DNA of 64,000 bases from Zwartia vadi (GCF_030410375.1 NZ_JAUHHE010000001.1:124001-188000); one strand, 5' to 3'; positions 30,218 to 42,843 are shown, numbered from the stretch's first letter. Translations and numbers: made by a program. The notes: generated by a model from the letters alone, not told the origin.

Positions 30218-31171
30218 TCAGGTCAAATGAATTGAAGGGGATTCTAGCCCTTTTGCGGCAGGAACTTGACCAAATACCCCAGTTGGATCTAGGGTCTGTT
30301 TGATTGCCTGATCAAGAGTCATAGCCATGTGTTGTATATCGCCTGTCAAGGGCTGCGCAGCCGATCTTTGCAAGGATGACAACGACTCCGGACTCAACTG
30401 CTCTGTACTCGGCATCTGCAGCCAAATCGTCTGCAACCATGCAAGACTACCACCATGCCCCAGAAACAACCAAGCCAAATTCAGCGAGTCTCCCGACTGA
30501 GGCATCAACGCATCCAGACGATAGCGCAGCGGCCAGCTTGCGCCCTGCACACAAAGCGCCGCCTCGTTGGACTGCGCAAGCTCGAAGAGCTTTGGGATTT
30601 TTTTTTGAAGGGAGAGACTTCGCAAAGGGCTGCTGGCCTGCGCGCCAAAGGGACCGAGTAGCTCGAGCGTTCCGTCGGCCAGCAAGACCTCTGCCTGGAC
30701 AATACCTGTTTGCATCAAGTTACCCGCAAAGGGGCGTGCAAACCACTGTGCAACGGTCAGATCCGAGTCCTTCAGCGCATCGTCCTCTGCAAAAATACCC
30801 ACCCGCTTTTGATGGAGCGTAGCAAGCGTCACGCCCGCATCCACTCGCCACAAACGCGCACCGGGATCCTCTAGCTCGGAATGGGCCCAGTCCGCGCGTG
30901 AGTCCACCCATAAAATTGGACGCACAGGGTCCGGACAGGCGTCACTATTCAACAATATCAATTGCACGCCCAGCTCGCTGCACAATGCTTGGGCATGCAT
31001 CACATCGATTGCGCGCGCAGGCTCCAGCCAGGCCTGAGAAAGCTGCGACGCCTGATCCCAACGCACACGCCCTTCGCACACGCGAGACAAGCGGGCGCAC
31101 AACTGACCCCAAGGCGTCGCAGGTGTTCTGCGCCCAGTGAGAAAAGCCCTTCTGGAAGGTTGAGTAACCAC
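30218..31171 (-). CDS. Putative FAD-binding oxidoreductase, GlcE-like degenerate family
   Basis: A 317-residue protein I recognise only loosely. The middle (ILWVDSRADW, LWRVDAGVTLATLHQ, VAQWFARPFAGNLMQTGIVQAEVLLADG) has the shape of a PCMH-type FAD domain such as GlcE, with the W-VDAG-T strand and the AEVLLADG strand. The usual long Gly-rich FAD loop is not obvious. The GTG at 31171 with AGGAG upstream is preferred over the TTG/CTG-rich extension to 31222, which would overlap the divergent aminotransferase. It reads into maeB after 18 bp. The function is unproven. Confidence 0.55.
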   Translation of the reverse strand: MVTQPSRRAFLTGRRTPATPWGQLCARLSRVCEGRVRWDQASQLSQAWLEPARAIDVMHAQALCSELGVQLILLNSDACPDPVRPILWVDSRADWAHSELEDPGARLWRVDAGVTLATLHQKRVGIFAEDDALKDSDLTVAQWFARPFAGNLMQTGIVQAEVLLADGTLELLGPFGAQASSPLRSLSLQKKIPKLFELAQSNEAALCVQGASWPLRYRLDALMPQSGDSLNLAWLFLGHGGSLAWLQTIWLQMPSTEQLSPESLSSLQRSAAQPLTGDIQHMAMTLDQAIKQTLDPTGVFGQVPAAKGLESPSIHLT

Positions 31172-31203
31172 TACAATTCCGCTCCTAGAGGGAGAATGGC
31201 AAA

Positions 31204-32361
31204 ATGACGGCACTTGCAGCACGAACGAACGATACAGTCACCTTTCACGCGGTCGAGCTTCTAAAAGAAGCCTCGGCGCTTACCCGTGCCGGTATCGACA
31301 TTATCAGCCTTGGTGTCGGAGAGCCAGACTTTACAGCACCGCCGGCCGTTGTGGCAGCGATGGAACAGGCTGCGCACGCTGGTAAAAGCGGCTATTGCCC
31401 GCCTGCCGGATTACCAGAGCTGCGTGAGGCAATCGCTGGATTCTACGCCACCCAGCTTGGTGCTTCTGTTGACCCGAGCCGTGTCATCGTTACCTCAGGC
31501 GCCAGCGGGGCTTTAATGCTCGCCGCCATGGCGCTGATCAATCCAGGCGATGAAGTCCTCATGCCTGACCCCTGCTACCCGCCCAACCGCAATTTTGTGG
31601 GTTCGGCCGGTGGCATAACGAGACTGATACCCACTTCAGCCGCCTCGCGTTTTCAACTCTCCGCGAAAGACATTGCTCAGCACTGGGGGCCACACACTCG
31701 CGGCGTACTCATCGCATCACCAAGCAATCCAACCGGTACCTCCATTGAGCGAGACGAGCTCGCCCGTATTTTCAAAGAGGTGCGCGCGCGCAAAGGCTTT
31801 GTCATGATGGATGAGATCTATCTGAGCCTGTCTTACGATGGGCAGCGGCAAACTGCGCTAAGCCTTGACGATGATGTGATCATCCTCAACAGCTTCTCCA
31901 AATATTTCAACATGACAGGTTGGCGCCTGGGCTGGATGATCGTGCCACCACACCTCGTTGCCCCGATCGAAAAGATGGCAGCAAGTCTGGTGATCTGTGC
32001 GCCGACACTCGCACAGTACGGCGCACTAGCCTGCTTTGAGCCGGAAACACTTTCGATATATGAACAGCGTCGCGAAGCGTTTCGTGCGCGACGGGACTTC
32101 ATTGTGCCCGCGCTGGAAAAGCTCAATATTTCCGTTCCGGTCAAGCCCGATGGCGCTTTTTATGTTTATGCAGATATCTCCGCGCACTCACCGAACAGCA
32201 GCGACTTTTCGCAAGCATTGCTGCACGGCGCGCGCGTCGCCGCTGTTCCTGGACTTGATTTCGGTCCCGCCCATGCCGCGCACACCATGCGCTTTGCTTA
32301 CACAACCAGCCTTGAGCGCCTGCAAGAAGCCATGCAGCGCATCAAGACCTTCCTCGGTTAA
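31204..32361 (+). CDS. PLP-dependent aminotransferase, class I/II
   Basis: A 385-residue fold-type I aminotransferase. [13 protein letters not shown] (about 35-47) contacts the substrate carboxylate, [16 protein letters not shown] follows, SPSNPTGT binds cofactor, and the Schiff-base Lys is in [15 protein letters not shown] (about residue 234), followed by the phosphate-binding Arg. Aspartate, aromatic or alanine-type substrates are all possible. The ATG at 31204 lies in a GGGAGAATGGCAAA context. It is divergent from the FAD-type gene with only 32 bp between starts, and 14 bp upstream of ubiD. Confidence 0.9.
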   Translation: MTALAARTNDTVTFHAVELLKEASALTRAGIDIISLGVGEPDFTAPPAVVAAMEQAAHAGKSGYCPPAGLPELREAIAGFYATQLGASVDPSRVIVTSGASGALMLAAMALINPGDEVLMPDPCYPPNRNFVGSAGGITRLIPTSAASRFQLSAKDIAQHWGPHTRGVLIASPSNPTGTSIERDELARIFKEVRARKGFVMMDEIYLSLSYDGQRQTALSLDDDVIILNSFSKYFNMTGWRLGWMIVPPHLVAPIEKMAASLVICAPTLAQYGALACFEPETLSIYEQRREAFRARRDFIVPALEKLNISVPVKPDGAFYVYADISAHSPNSSDFSQALLHGARVAAVPGLDFGPAHAAHTMRFAYTTSLERLQEAMQRIKTFLG

Positions 32362-32375
32362 CAAGGACGTTCATC

Positions 32376-33920
32376 TTGAAATACAAAGACCTGAGAGACT
32401 TTATTGCGCAACTTGAGAAAAACAACGATCTCAAGCGCATTGACACTCCGATATCCAGCAGCCTCGAGATGACTGAAATTTCAGACCGCGTTCTGAAAAC
32501 CGAAGGACCTGCCCTCATTTTTGAACATGCCCTGCATCACGGTAAAAAAAGTGACATGCCGGTGCTGACCAATTTGTTTGGGACACCCACACGCGTGGCG
32601 CAAGGCATGGGCGCGACCGACACCGCGGCGCTTCGCGACATTGGAGAGTTGCTGGCCAGTCTGCGCGAGCCGGAGGCACCTAAAGGCTTTAAAGACGCTC
32701 TGGCGAAAGTCTCGATGCTCAAAGCCGCGCTATGGGATATGAGCCCCAAAAATGTGAGAGGCGCCCAATGCCAGGATATTGTTTGGGAAGGGAACGATGT
32801 GGATCTCGACAAACTCCCCATTCAAACCTGCTGGCCAGGCGACGTCGCGCCACTGCTCACTTGGGGACTCGTGATCACACGGGGACCCAACGCGCGACGT
32901 CAAAATCTCGGCATTTATCGTCAGCAAGTCATCGGAAGAAACAAGCTGATCATGCGCTGGCTCTCCCATCGCGGGGGCGCTCTTGACTTTAGGGATCACG
33001 CACTCGCTCACCCAGGCACGCCGTTTCCGATTGCTGTCGCGCTCGGCGCGGACCCCGCAACAACGCTCGGTGCGGTCACCCCTGTTCCCGACTCACTATC
33101 TGAGTACCAGTTTGCAGGACTTCTGCGAGGCGGACGCACAGAGGTGACGTCAGCGATTGGCAGCAGTCTGTCAGTACCCGCCACAGCAGAAATCATTCTC
33201 GAAGGACATTTGCTGCCAAGCAGCGATCCGCGCGCCATCCGTCCTGTTGTGCCCGAAGGCGTGAACCCACCCCCCGCCTCCGATTACGAACTCGCTCTAG
33301 AAGGTCCCTACGGAGACCACACCGGTTACTACAACGAACAAGACTGGTTCCCAGTTTTTACTGTCGATCGCATCACCATGCGACGCAACCCTATTTATCA
33401 TTCCACTTATACAGGCAAACCCCCCGACGAACCCGCGGTGCTCGGCGTTGCACTCAATGAAGTCTTTGTGCCCATTCTGCGTCGACAGTTACCCGAGATC
33501 GTTGACTTTTATTTACCCCCGGAAGGCTGCAGCTATCGATTGGCAGTCGTATCGATTCGCAAACAATATCCGGGTCACGCCAAACGTGTCATGTTTGGTC
33601 TGTGGAGCTTGCTCAGGCAGTTCATGTACACCAAATTCATCGTGGTCGTCGATCAGGACATCAATCCACGGGACTGGAAAGAAGTCGTCTGGGCCATGAC
33701 GACGCGCATGGACCCTGTACGCGATACTCTTTTGGTCGAAAACACCCCCATCGACTATCTTGACTTTGCCTCGCCCGTCTCGGGCCTGGGTGGAAAAATG
33801 GGTATGGATGCAACCAACAAATGGCCTGGTGAAACACAGCGCGAATGGGGTGAACCCATTCAAATGGACGCCGCGACAAAGGCGCGCGTCGATGCAATCT
33901 GGGGCTCGCTCGGGCTCTAA
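32376..33920 (+). CDS. ubiD: 4-hydroxy-3-polyprenylbenzoate decarboxylase
   Basis: prFMN-dependent decarboxylase of ubiquinone synthesis; UbiX supplies the prenylated flavin. The 514 residues have the UbiD length. Motifs include [45 protein letters not shown] and [12 protein letters not shown] (active-site Glu-rich region, about 309-320). The start is TTG at 32376, with AAGGA eight bases upstream deciding it. Its stop overlaps the convergent FecCD permease stop by 4 nt. Confidence 0.95.
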   Translation: MKYKDLRDFIAQLEKNNDLKRIDTPISSSLEMTEISDRVLKTEGPALIFEHALHHGKKSDMPVLTNLFGTPTRVAQGMGATDTAALRDIGELLASLREPEAPKGFKDALAKVSMLKAALWDMSPKNVRGAQCQDIVWEGNDVDLDKLPIQTCWPGDVAPLLTWGLVITRGPNARRQNLGIYRQQVIGRNKLIMRWLSHRGGALDFRDHALAHPGTPFPIAVALGADPATTLGAVTPVPDSLSEYQFAGLLRGGRTEVTSAIGSSLSVPATAEIILEGHLLPSSDPRAIRPVVPEGVNPPPASDYELALEGPYGDHTGYYNEQDWFPVFTVDRITMRRNPIYHSTYTGKPPDEPAVLGVALNEVFVPILRRQLPEIVDFYLPPEGCSYRLAVVSIRKQYPGHAKRVMFGLWSLLRQFMYTKFIVVVDQDINPRDWKEVVWAMTTRMDPVRDTLLVENTPIDYLDFASPVSGLGGKMGMDATNKWPGETQREWGEPIQMDAATKARVDAIWGSLGL

Positions 33921-34927
33921 GATCTTTGCGCGCTGCGCAACAGCAGCCACAGGAAAAAAGGACCACCCACCAGACTTGTGATGACGCCGACCGGTAACTC
34001 GGCAGGCATCACAAGCGTGCGGGCCAGCCCATCAGCCAGCAGCAACGCTATCGCGCCCCCCATCCAGGACATCGGCAAAAGCAAGCGATGACCTGCTCCA
34101 AGCCAGAGTCGCAACATATGCGGCATGACAAGACCAATAAAAGCAATACCTCCCGTCACGGCGACCAGCGGCCCGACTAGCAAACAGATCACGACAATCA
34201 ACTCGCGCCGAACACGCTGAAGCGCGAATCCAAGATGCAGCGCCTCTCTCTCCCCCAACAGTAACGCATTGAGCACACGCCAGCGCGATACTAGCCACAA
34301 TGATAGAAGGACAGTCCAGGGCAAGAGCCACACGAGGCTCGACCAACTGGCGCGCGTCAAACTGCCAAGCGACCAAAACGCAAAACTTCGAAACTGCGTG
34401 TCAGAGGCAAACGTTACGAGCAAGCTCACAAGACTCAGCGCAAACGCATTAATCGCGATACCCGCCAACAATAATCCAGCGACTCCGGGAACGCGGCGGC
34501 CCACCACATACGCGATAGCTGTTGCAAAGATCGCGCCAGAAAAACCAGCCACTCCGGTTGCGAGCACACTCCCCATACCTAGCAACAATGCAATCACTGT
34601 ACCCAGAGATGCGCCTGCTGAAATACCAACCAAAGTCGGTTCGGCCAAAGGGTTTCGAAACAACGCCTGCATCACCGCACCGCTCAAGGCCAGTGCGCCT
34701 CCCACGATCACAGCCAACAAAACACGCGGCAAACGCAAATCAAACAACACCGTTTGCAACAATGGATCGTCCAAGTGTCGGCCGAGCATCAGAGCAAAAA
34801 AATCGTGCCAGCTTAAATCGATGGCACCGGCCCGCAAAGATAAGAGCGCCAGGGAGCACAGCGCGATCATGCCGCCCGACACCCACAGCGCAGTTGATCG
34901 TCCGTCCGATCTTGCCTGACTACTCAT
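33917..34927 (-). CDS. FecCD-type ABC transporter permease (iron-siderophore/heme/B12 family), without neighbouring partners
   Basis: A 336-residue inner-membrane permease with about ten hydrophobic helices. Family hallmarks are [23 protein letters not shown] (N-terminal third), [19 protein letters not shown], and [15 protein letters not shown] (the EAA-like contact loop with the ATPase). The true start is the ATG at 34927. The frame extends to 35116 inside the upstream gene, but the TGATG stop/start overlap identifies the start and couples it to the secreted-protein gene. No ATP-binding or periplasmic-binding gene is adjacent, which is unusual for the family. Confidence 0.9.
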   Translation of the reverse strand: MSSQARSDGRSTALWVSGGMIALCSLALLSLRAGAIDLSWHDFFALMLGRHLDDPLLQTVLFDLRLPRVLLAVIVGGALALSGAVMQALFRNPLAEPTLVGISAGASLGTVIALLLGMGSVLATGVAGFSGAIFATAIAYVVGRRVPGVAGLLLAGIAINAFALSLVSLLVTFASDTQFRSFAFWSLGSLTRASWSSLVWLLPWTVLLSLWLVSRWRVLNALLLGEREALHLGFALQRVRRELIVVICLLVGPLVAVTGGIAFIGLVMPHMLRLWLGAGHRLLLPMSWMGGAIALLLADGLARTLVMPAELPVGVITSLVGGPFFLWLLLRSAQRS

Positions 34928-35640
34928 CAGCGTATCGACTTGACTTCTATGACTGAGCGTTGACCTGATTGCATGATCTCTTGCTTCATGACGAGATTCA
35001 GACTTGGACAAAACCAGTCCGTCACCTGCGACTGTATAGTCGGCAAGGGAATCATCGCGCCCCGCACCTGAATCAAGGTCGGATCCGTGCCCCGTGAGTA
35101 TCGAACCGGCCAGCAATTTTGCTGACCCACCGCGGTATCAATACGTTGTTGTGCGCCCACTGTTTTTTCACCCATTCGTACCGTTAAAGGGGTAGTGGGC
35201 CCTCTGCGCGGATCGCCAATTGCGAGACGAAAAGATTGTGGAGCAAACCGCTGTCCTGCCGCAGTCACAGGCGCACCATAACCAAACAGACTCAGCATTT
35301 GCATGTCAACGTCTGGATCACCGGGTTTTCTGACTTCGCCTGGTTTGGTCAGACTGGTTTTGACGCCCTCGATCCGCATCAAGTGATCAATATCCGTTTC
35401 GCCGGACAGCATCCCCAGCAAGGCATAGTTGGCATAGCCCTTTACCATTGCCTGACATTGTCGGGCAGAGGATTTTTGGACTTGACTGAAATTGAGCTTG
35501 GCGGAAACTTGTACTAAGCCCGAGCCAACGATTTCAATCTCACCACCGTTGTGAAAAAACTTTGCCTGACAAACCTCGGCAGATGCAGCATGGGTAAAAC
35601 CAAGCAAGGCCAGGATCGGCCAGAGGTATTTCATTTTCAT
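34927..35640 (-). CDS. Secreted protein of unknown function
   Basis: I do not recognise this 237-residue protein. It has a clear signal peptide (MKMKYLWPILALLGFTHAASA, cut after A-S-A at about residue 21) and four conserved-looking Cys in the mature part (near 24, 62, 197 and 212), suited to disulfides in the periplasm. GGGAG lies eight bases before the ATG at 35640. It is between dacB (15-bp gap) and the FecCD permease (TGATG overlap). By position it could be an accessory or binding partner for the permease, but it lacks the two-lobed size of a substrate-binding protein. Confidence 0.8.
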   Translation of the reverse strand: MKMKYLWPILALLGFTHAASAEVCQAKFFHNGGEIEIVGSGLVQVSAKLNFSQVQKSSARQCQAMVKGYANYALLGMLSGETDIDHLMRIEGVKTSLTKPGEVRKPGDPDVDMQMLSLFGYGAPVTAAGQRFAPQSFRLAIGDPRRGPTTPLTVRMGEKTVGAQQRIDTAVGQQNCWPVRYSRGTDPTLIQVRGAMIPLPTIQSQVTDWFCPSLNLVMKQEIMQSGQRSVIEVKSIR

Positions 35641-35655
35641 GATGCGTTCTCCCGA

Positions 35656-37170
35656 CTACTTAGCGGTGAGCCAGGCAATCAATGCGTTTTCAAAGGTACG
35701 TGCTTCATGGGCACGCTCGTGATTCACCATACTGACCACCACATAACGCTTGCCACTTGTCGACCAGACGTAGCCAGCCACGGAGCGGACATCGCGCAAC
35801 GCACCGGTTTTCAAATGTGCGAGTGATTTGGTCGCGGGGTCACGCAAACGATAACGCGTTGTACCGTCAACGCCCAGAATAGCCAGCGAAGACACAAACT
35901 CAGGCATGACAGGCGAGACCCAGGCCCGGTTCAGCATTTGGGTCAGACTATCCGCCGAAACCACACCATTTCTGGAGAGCCCTGAACCATTATCAAGCAC
36001 CATTCCTGTCATCGGCAAGCCTTGCTGGGCCAACACCTCTTGAGCCACTCTTACGCTTCCTACGACAGTTGCCGGCTTACGCCCCGCCTCGGCACCAAGC
36101 GTCAATAACAACACGCGCGTCATCACGTTGTTGCTTCGCTTGTTGATCAAACGAATCACTTCAGACAATGGCGGAGACTGATGGGAAGCCACCGCCACCG
36201 CACCGCTCGGAATCGAACCGGAGCGTACCTGGCCAGTCATCGTGCCTCCCACCTCACGCCAGATTTCGCGCAACACGCGGGCGCCGAACTCCTGCTGGGA
36301 CAAAGCCAGACGAAACACGTCAAACTCTCCACAGGAACCCGCGCCTCGACCCGTGACACGAATGCGTACCTTGTCACCGGAGATCGTTGTATCAGTCGTG
36401 ACGGAAGGCGAGCCCGGACACTGTCCATCCAGCCACGCCACATTCGCCTCAAGCTCTACACCCGGGATCGGCGGATCAACAAAATGCTTCCAGGTCTTCG
36501 TCGCGGGATCTGGTGAAAAAACCAGACGCATGGCGCCAAAGCCGACCATAAACGCATCAGGACTTGCGTTGTAGGGACGATCAGCTGAACCATCAAAGGT
36601 CGCAGGGTCAATGGTGACGTCCCCAAAAATCGAGCGATCAATCACAATATCGGAGATTTCTTTAATGCCGCGCAAGCGCAAATCACGCATCAGACGCCAG
36701 ACATCAGGCAACATCAACACCGGATCACCGCCGGCACGCAAATAGAGCGGCCCACTGAGCACACCTTTTTCATTGACGCGAGACTCGGCATCCATCATGA
36801 AATTAGTGTGCCAGACGTAATTCGGGCCCAAACGGGACAATGCGGCATAGGTTGTGACAAGTTTCATCACCGAGGCCGGGTTACGCAAAGTGTCGGGTGC
36901 GACCGACATGAGACGGGAACCACCTACCTCCTGGACAACCAGGGACAGAGAAGAATCAGGCAACTTTGTCTGAGCCCAGGCGCGCGCAAGCTCAGCAGGC
37001 ATAGGAATAGAGGCCGAAGAGGCCGCAGAAACAGGTGACTGCGCTTGCGCTCTGGTCTGAGCCTGAACCGAACCACTTGTCGCCAGCAGCGCACATCCCA
37101 ACAGCAGACCAACCGAAACAAAGCACTTCTCAGCAACGTTGCGCCACGTTCTCAGTTCATCACCTTTCAT
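35656..37170 (-). CDS. dacB: D-alanyl-D-alanine carboxypeptidase/endopeptidase (PBP4 type)
   Basis: Periplasmic penicillin-binding protein of family S13 that trims peptidoglycan peptides and cleaves cross-links. The 504 residues begin with a signal peptide (hydrophobic 18-31, A-Q-A near 37). Active-site motifs are S-x-x-K in NPASVMK (Ser about 100, Lys about 103), S-x-N as SNN (about 345) and KTG in LKTGAL (about 453). The large inserted domain between the first two motifs is present, as in E. coli DacB. Nothing suggests inactivation. Confidence 0.95.
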   Translation of the reverse strand: MKGDELRTWRNVAEKCFVSVGLLLGCALLATSGSVQAQTRAQAQSPVSAASSASIPMPAELARAWAQTKLPDSSLSLVVQEVGGSRLMSVAPDTLRNPASVMKLVTTYAALSRLGPNYVWHTNFMMDAESRVNEKGVLSGPLYLRAGGDPVLMLPDVWRLMRDLRLRGIKEISDIVIDRSIFGDVTIDPATFDGSADRPYNASPDAFMVGFGAMRLVFSPDPATKTWKHFVDPPIPGVELEANVAWLDGQCPGSPSVTTDTTISGDKVRIRVTGRGAGSCGEFDVFRLALSQQEFGARVLREIWREVGGTMTGQVRSGSIPSGAVAVASHQSPPLSEVIRLINKRSNNVMTRVLLLTLGAEAGRKPATVVGSVRVAQEVLAQQGLPMTGMVLDNGSGLSRNGVVSADSLTQMLNRAWVSPVMPEFVSSLAILGVDGTTRYRLRDPATKSLAHLKTGALRDVRSVAGYVWSTSGKRYVVVSMVNHERAHEARTFENALIAWLTAK

Positions 37171-37286
37171 TCGCTCACCTATTTATGGGTTTAAGTCGAC
37201 AGCATACAAAAAAAGCACGCATACAAGCTTAAAATAAGCGGTTGTGCCACTTGCAAATTTTTTCGCATGGCATGTTGCGGGTCCGT

Positions 37287-37316
37287 TTGGCACCCTTTTC
37301 TAAGTTTGGTTATAGG
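37287..37316 (+). promoter_or_regulatory. Candidate sigma-70 promoter for queA
   Basis: TTGGCA (37287-37292) and TATAGG (37311-37316) are separated by 18 bp and match -35 and -10 consensus at 5/6 and 4/6. The -10 box ends only eight bases before the queA GTG, which would give an almost leaderless transcript, so the assignment is tentative. Confidence 0.35.
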
Positions 37317-37324
37317 TTGCAAGC

Positions 37325-39540
<2,216 letters not shown>

Positions 39541-39572
39541 CCACCACCTTACTTTTTATAAAGGAGACCTTA

Positions 39573-39914
39573 ATGTCTGCTCAAGCAATATCCGGCCTCG
39601 TGCTGGCACAGGCTGCTGATACAGCTAGCTCGCTCATGGGAATGGCTCCCATTCTCCTGATGTTTGTCGTGCTTTACTTCCTGATGATTCGTCCTCAGAT
39701 GAAACGTCAAAAAGAACACAAAGCACTGTTGGCTGCGTTAGCCAAGGGTGATGAGGTGATTAGTGCAGGTGGTTTGCTGGGTAAAGTCACAAAAGTCAGC
39801 GATAACTACGTCACAATCGAAGTCGCTGAAATGGGTGATAAGCCCGTTGAAATCATGATGCAAAAAGCATCAGTGTCCGCAGTCCTGCCTAAAGGCACGA
39901 TCAAAGCACTGTAA
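39573..39914 (+). CDS. yajC: Preprotein translocase accessory subunit YajC
   Basis: Small single-pass inner-membrane protein (113 residues) associated with SecDF. One hydrophobic helix lies at about 23-43 and contains LMFVVLYFLMIRPQMKRQKEHKA, the YajC signature. A soluble C-terminal domain follows. The ATG at 39573 is preceded by AAGGAGACC. It lies between tgt and secD, the usual order. Confidence 0.95.
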   Translation: MSAQAISGLVLAQAADTASSLMGMAPILLMFVVLYFLMIRPQMKRQKEHKALLAALAKGDEVISAGGLLGKVTKVSDNYVTIEVAEMGDKPVEIMMQKASVSAVLPKGTIKAL

Positions 39915-39928
39915 TCACGCTTGAATAT

Positions 39929-39972
39929 CGCCCCGCTGCGCGTTGCACGGGGCGCAATCCTTTTGATCCCCG
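39929..39972 (+). promoter_or_regulatory. Overlapping alternative hairpins in the yajC-secD gap
   Basis: CGCCCCG (39929-39935) can pair with CGGGGCG (39948-39954), followed loosely by TTTT at 39961. The same CGGGG arm (39948-39952) can instead pair with CCCCG (39968-39972), which ends six bases before the secD ATG and would cover its ribosome-binding region. The two structures are mutually exclusive. This could attenuate secD expression, but no functional evidence exists in sequence alone. Confidence 0.4.
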
Positions 39973-39978
39973 TTGGCA

Positions 39979-41847
39979 ATGAACCGCTATCCTCTCTGGA
40001 AATATCTGACGGTACTGATCGCGGTTGTGATCGGCCTGCTCTACACACTGCCCAATTTTTTCGGCGAGTCGCCTGCTGTCCAGGTGTCAAGCGCCAAGGC
40101 AACGCTCAAAATAGATAACAGCACGCTGGATCGGGTTGAAACCATCCTGAAACAAGCCGGCATCCAAAATACTGGTGCGACGTTTGAACTCAACGGCACG
40201 GTTGGAACTGTTCGCGCACGCTTCAGCAGCACAGACGTACAACTTAAAGCTCGCGATTTGCTCGAAAAGACACTTAATCCCAATCCAGCAGAGCCGTCTT
40301 ATACCGTCGCACTGAATCTGCTGCCTGCCTCTCCCTCCTGGTTAAGCGCGATCGGCGCCAACCCCATGTATCTGGGCCTGGATTTACGTGGCGGGGTGCA
40401 TTTCCTGCTTCAGGTCGATATGCAAGGTGCACTGACCTCTCGCTATGATGCGCTTGTCACGGACTTGCGCGTCGCATTAAGAGACCAACGCATCGAATCC
40501 ACCGGCATCGAGCGCGACGGCATGTCAGTCGTTCTGTCCTTTAACAATGCCGCAGCCCGCGACCGGGCCATCACTGCCTTGCGCACGCGCAATCCAGATT
40601 TGCAAATGCTCGAGCGCACCGAAGGGGGCCGTTTGCAAATTGTGGGTCGCCTGAGCCAGGCTGCCATCACCACCGTGCAAGCCAGTGCACTTAAACAAAA
40701 CATCACCACGCTGCATAATCGCATCAACGAGCTTGGTGTTGCCGAGCCGATCATTCAACAACAAGGCGCAGACCGTATCGTTGTGCAATTGCCAGGCGTA
40801 CAAGACGTTGCCAAAGCCAAGGACATTCTTGGCCGTACCGCTACGCTTGAAATCCGCATGGTGGACGACTCGCCCGCCGCCGCAAGTGCCTTGGCCGCCG
40901 GAACAGTTCCGTTTGGCCTGGAGCGGTATCTCGATCGCGATGGCCGCCCCTTGCTTGTGCGTCGCCAGGTTGTGCTTACAGGTGAAAACCTGCAAGACGC
41001 ACAGGCGGGTCGCGATAGTCAAAACCAGCAACCTGCTGTGCATCTCACCTTGGATTCCAAAGGCGCGCGGATTTTCCGTGACGTCACGCGCGACAACGTC
41101 AATAAACGCATGGCCATTTTGTTATTTGAAAAAGGGCGCGGCGAGGTTGTCACGGCACCAGTGATTCGTGGTGAGATTCCTGGCGGACAGGTTCAAATTT
41201 CAGGCAGCATGACCGCCGAAGAGGCAGCCGACACGGCATTGCTCTTGCGTGCGGGCTCGCTTGCCGCACCAATGGAAATCATCGAAGAGCGTACGATCGG
41301 ACCGAGCCTCGGTGCTGAAAATATCGAAAAAGGTTTTAACTCGACACTCTACGGATTTATTGGCATCGCCATTTTCATGGTGATTTATTACCACCTGTTT
41401 GGCGCCTTCTCGACAGTAGGTCTGGCATTAAACGTTTTATTACTCCTTGCCTTGCTATCCATGCTGCAAGCCACACTGACCTTGCCAGGTATTGCCGCGA
41501 TCGCGCTCACGCTTGGTATGGCCATCGATGCCAACGTGCTCATTAACGAACGAATACGAGAAGAACTCCGCAACGGCGAGTCGCCGCAAAACGCCATCAA
41601 TCTTGGTTTCGATCGCGCGTGGGGCACGATCCTAGACTCCAACCTCACTACACTGATCGTCGGTGTTGCACTGTTGGTGTTTGGCTCCGGACCGGTACGA
41701 GGCTTTGCAGTGGTGCACTGCCTAGGCATTCTCACCTCGATGTTCTCTGCGGTGGTGGGCGTTCGCGCACTGGCCAACCTCTGGTACGGACATAAGAAAA
41801 AGCTCCAGTCGATCTCGATTGGAACGGTCTGGAAACCCAAGGACTGA
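39979..41847 (+). CDS. secD: Protein translocase subunit SecD
   Basis: Proton-motive-force-driven Sec translocon component. The 622 residues have one N-terminal helix (WKYLTVLIAVVIGLLYTLP), a large periplasmic P1 domain, GLDLRGGVHFLLQVD (about 131-145), and a C-terminal six-helix RND-like bundle with EERTIGPSLGAENIEKG and MAIDANVLINERIREEL, whose Asp is the proton-transfer residue. A TTG two codons upstream is possible; the ATG at 39979 is preferred. No clear Shine-Dalgarno. The gap to secF is 2 bp. Confidence 0.96.
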   Translation: MNRYPLWKYLTVLIAVVIGLLYTLPNFFGESPAVQVSSAKATLKIDNSTLDRVETILKQAGIQNTGATFELNGTVGTVRARFSSTDVQLKARDLLEKTLNPNPAEPSYTVALNLLPASPSWLSAIGANPMYLGLDLRGGVHFLLQVDMQGALTSRYDALVTDLRVALRDQRIESTGIERDGMSVVLSFNNAAARDRAITALRTRNPDLQMLERTEGGRLQIVGRLSQAAITTVQASALKQNITTLHNRINELGVAEPIIQQQGADRIVVQLPGVQDVAKAKDILGRTATLEIRMVDDSPAAASALAAGTVPFGLERYLDRDGRPLLVRRQVVLTGENLQDAQAGRDSQNQQPAVHLTLDSKGARIFRDVTRDNVNKRMAILLFEKGRGEVVTAPVIRGEIPGGQVQISGSMTAEEAADTALLLRAGSLAAPMEIIEERTIGPSLGAENIEKGFNSTLYGFIGIAIFMVIYYHLFGAFSTVGLALNVLLLLALLSMLQATLTLPGIAAIALTLGMAIDANVLINERIREELRNGESPQNAINLGFDRAWGTILDSNLTTLIVGVALLVFGSGPVRGFAVVHCLGILTSMFSAVVGVRALANLWYGHKKKLQSISIGTVWKPKD

Positions 41848-41849
41848 TA

Positions 41850-42791
41850 ATGGAACTCTTTCGAATCAAACGCACCATTCCGTTCATGCGTCATGCGTTG
41901 GTGCTGAACATTATCAGCGTGCTCGTTTTCGTTGCAGCTGTATTTTTTATCATCACGCGCGGCTTCCATCTGTCGATCGAATTCACAGGTGGTACCGTGA
42001 TGGAAGTAAGCTACACGCAAGCCGCCCCTCTGGATCAAATCAGAAGCTCGGTCTCAGGACTTGGTTATTCCGATTTTCAAGTCCAAAACTTTGGCACGTC
42101 CCGGGACGTCATGATACGACTGCCGGTTGCGGCCGGTCAAAGTTCCGCGGCACAAAGTGAAACGGTCATGAAGGCACTCTCTGCCGCAGATCCCGGAGTC
42201 GAACTTCGCCGCGTTGAGTTTGTTGGTCCGCAAGTGGGTCGCGAACTGGTCGAAAACGGCTTGCTCGCATTACTCTTTGTGGTCATCGGTATTGTGATCT
42301 ATCTGGCAATCCGTTTTGAATGGAAGTTTGCGGTCGCTGGTGTGCTCGCCAACTTGCACGACGTGGTGATCATTCTCGGTTTCTTCGCTTTCTTTGGCTG
42401 GGAATTCTCACTCTCCGTTCTGGCTGGTGTGCTCGCTGTTTTAGGTTACTCGGTCAACGAATCCGTGGTGATTATGGATCGTATCCGTGAAAACTTCCGC
42501 AAAGAGCGCGATGCCTCGGTAGTGGATGTGATCGACAGCGCCATCACCCAGACAATCTCCCGCACGATTATTACGCACGGCTCGACTCAGATGATGGTGT
42601 TGACCATGCTGATTTTTGGCGGTCCGACGCTGCATTATTTCGCACTGGCACTGACCATCGGCATTTGGTTTGGTATCTATTCTTCCGTATTTGTTGGCGC
42701 CTCGATTGCCATGTGGCTCGGCATTACGCGCGAAGACATGATCAAGCCGATCAAGAAAAAGGACGAACTCGAAGAGGTTTACGAAGAGTAA
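41850..42791 (+). CDS. secF: Protein translocase subunit SecF
   Basis: Partner of SecD in the SecDF complex. The 313 residues form a six-helix RND-like bundle with an N-terminal helix, [11 protein letters not shown] near the first periplasmic strand, [14 protein letters not shown], and [19 protein letters not shown] (about 196-214). A polar Lys/Glu tail ends the protein. A strong terminator follows, ending the tgt-yajC-secDF unit. Confidence 0.96.
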   Translation: MELFRIKRTIPFMRHALVLNIISVLVFVAAVFFIITRGFHLSIEFTGGTVMEVSYTQAAPLDQIRSSVSGLGYSDFQVQNFGTSRDVMIRLPVAAGQSSAAQSETVMKALSAADPGVELRRVEFVGPQVGRELVENGLLALLFVVIGIVIYLAIRFEWKFAVAGVLANLHDVVIILGFFAFFGWEFSLSVLAGVLAVLGYSVNESVVIMDRIRENFRKERDASVVDVIDSAITQTISRTIITHGSTQMMVLTMLIFGGPTLHYFALALTIGIWFGIYSSVFVGASIAMWLGITREDMIKPIKKKDELEEVYEE

Positions 42792-42843
42792 ACATCTTCT
42801 TTATCCACACAGCGCATCAATTTCCCGCTGTGAACGATTGACA

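Noticed and set aside
31115..31171. Tat-like SRRAFL motif near the N-terminus of the FAD-type protein
   Set aside because: No hydrophobic stretch or cleavage site follows; the next residues are Arg/Thr/Pro-rich, so export is unlikely.
33917..34927. A complete heme or siderophore uptake operon
   Set aside because: Only the permease is present; no ATPase, binding protein or outer-membrane receptor lies within the window.
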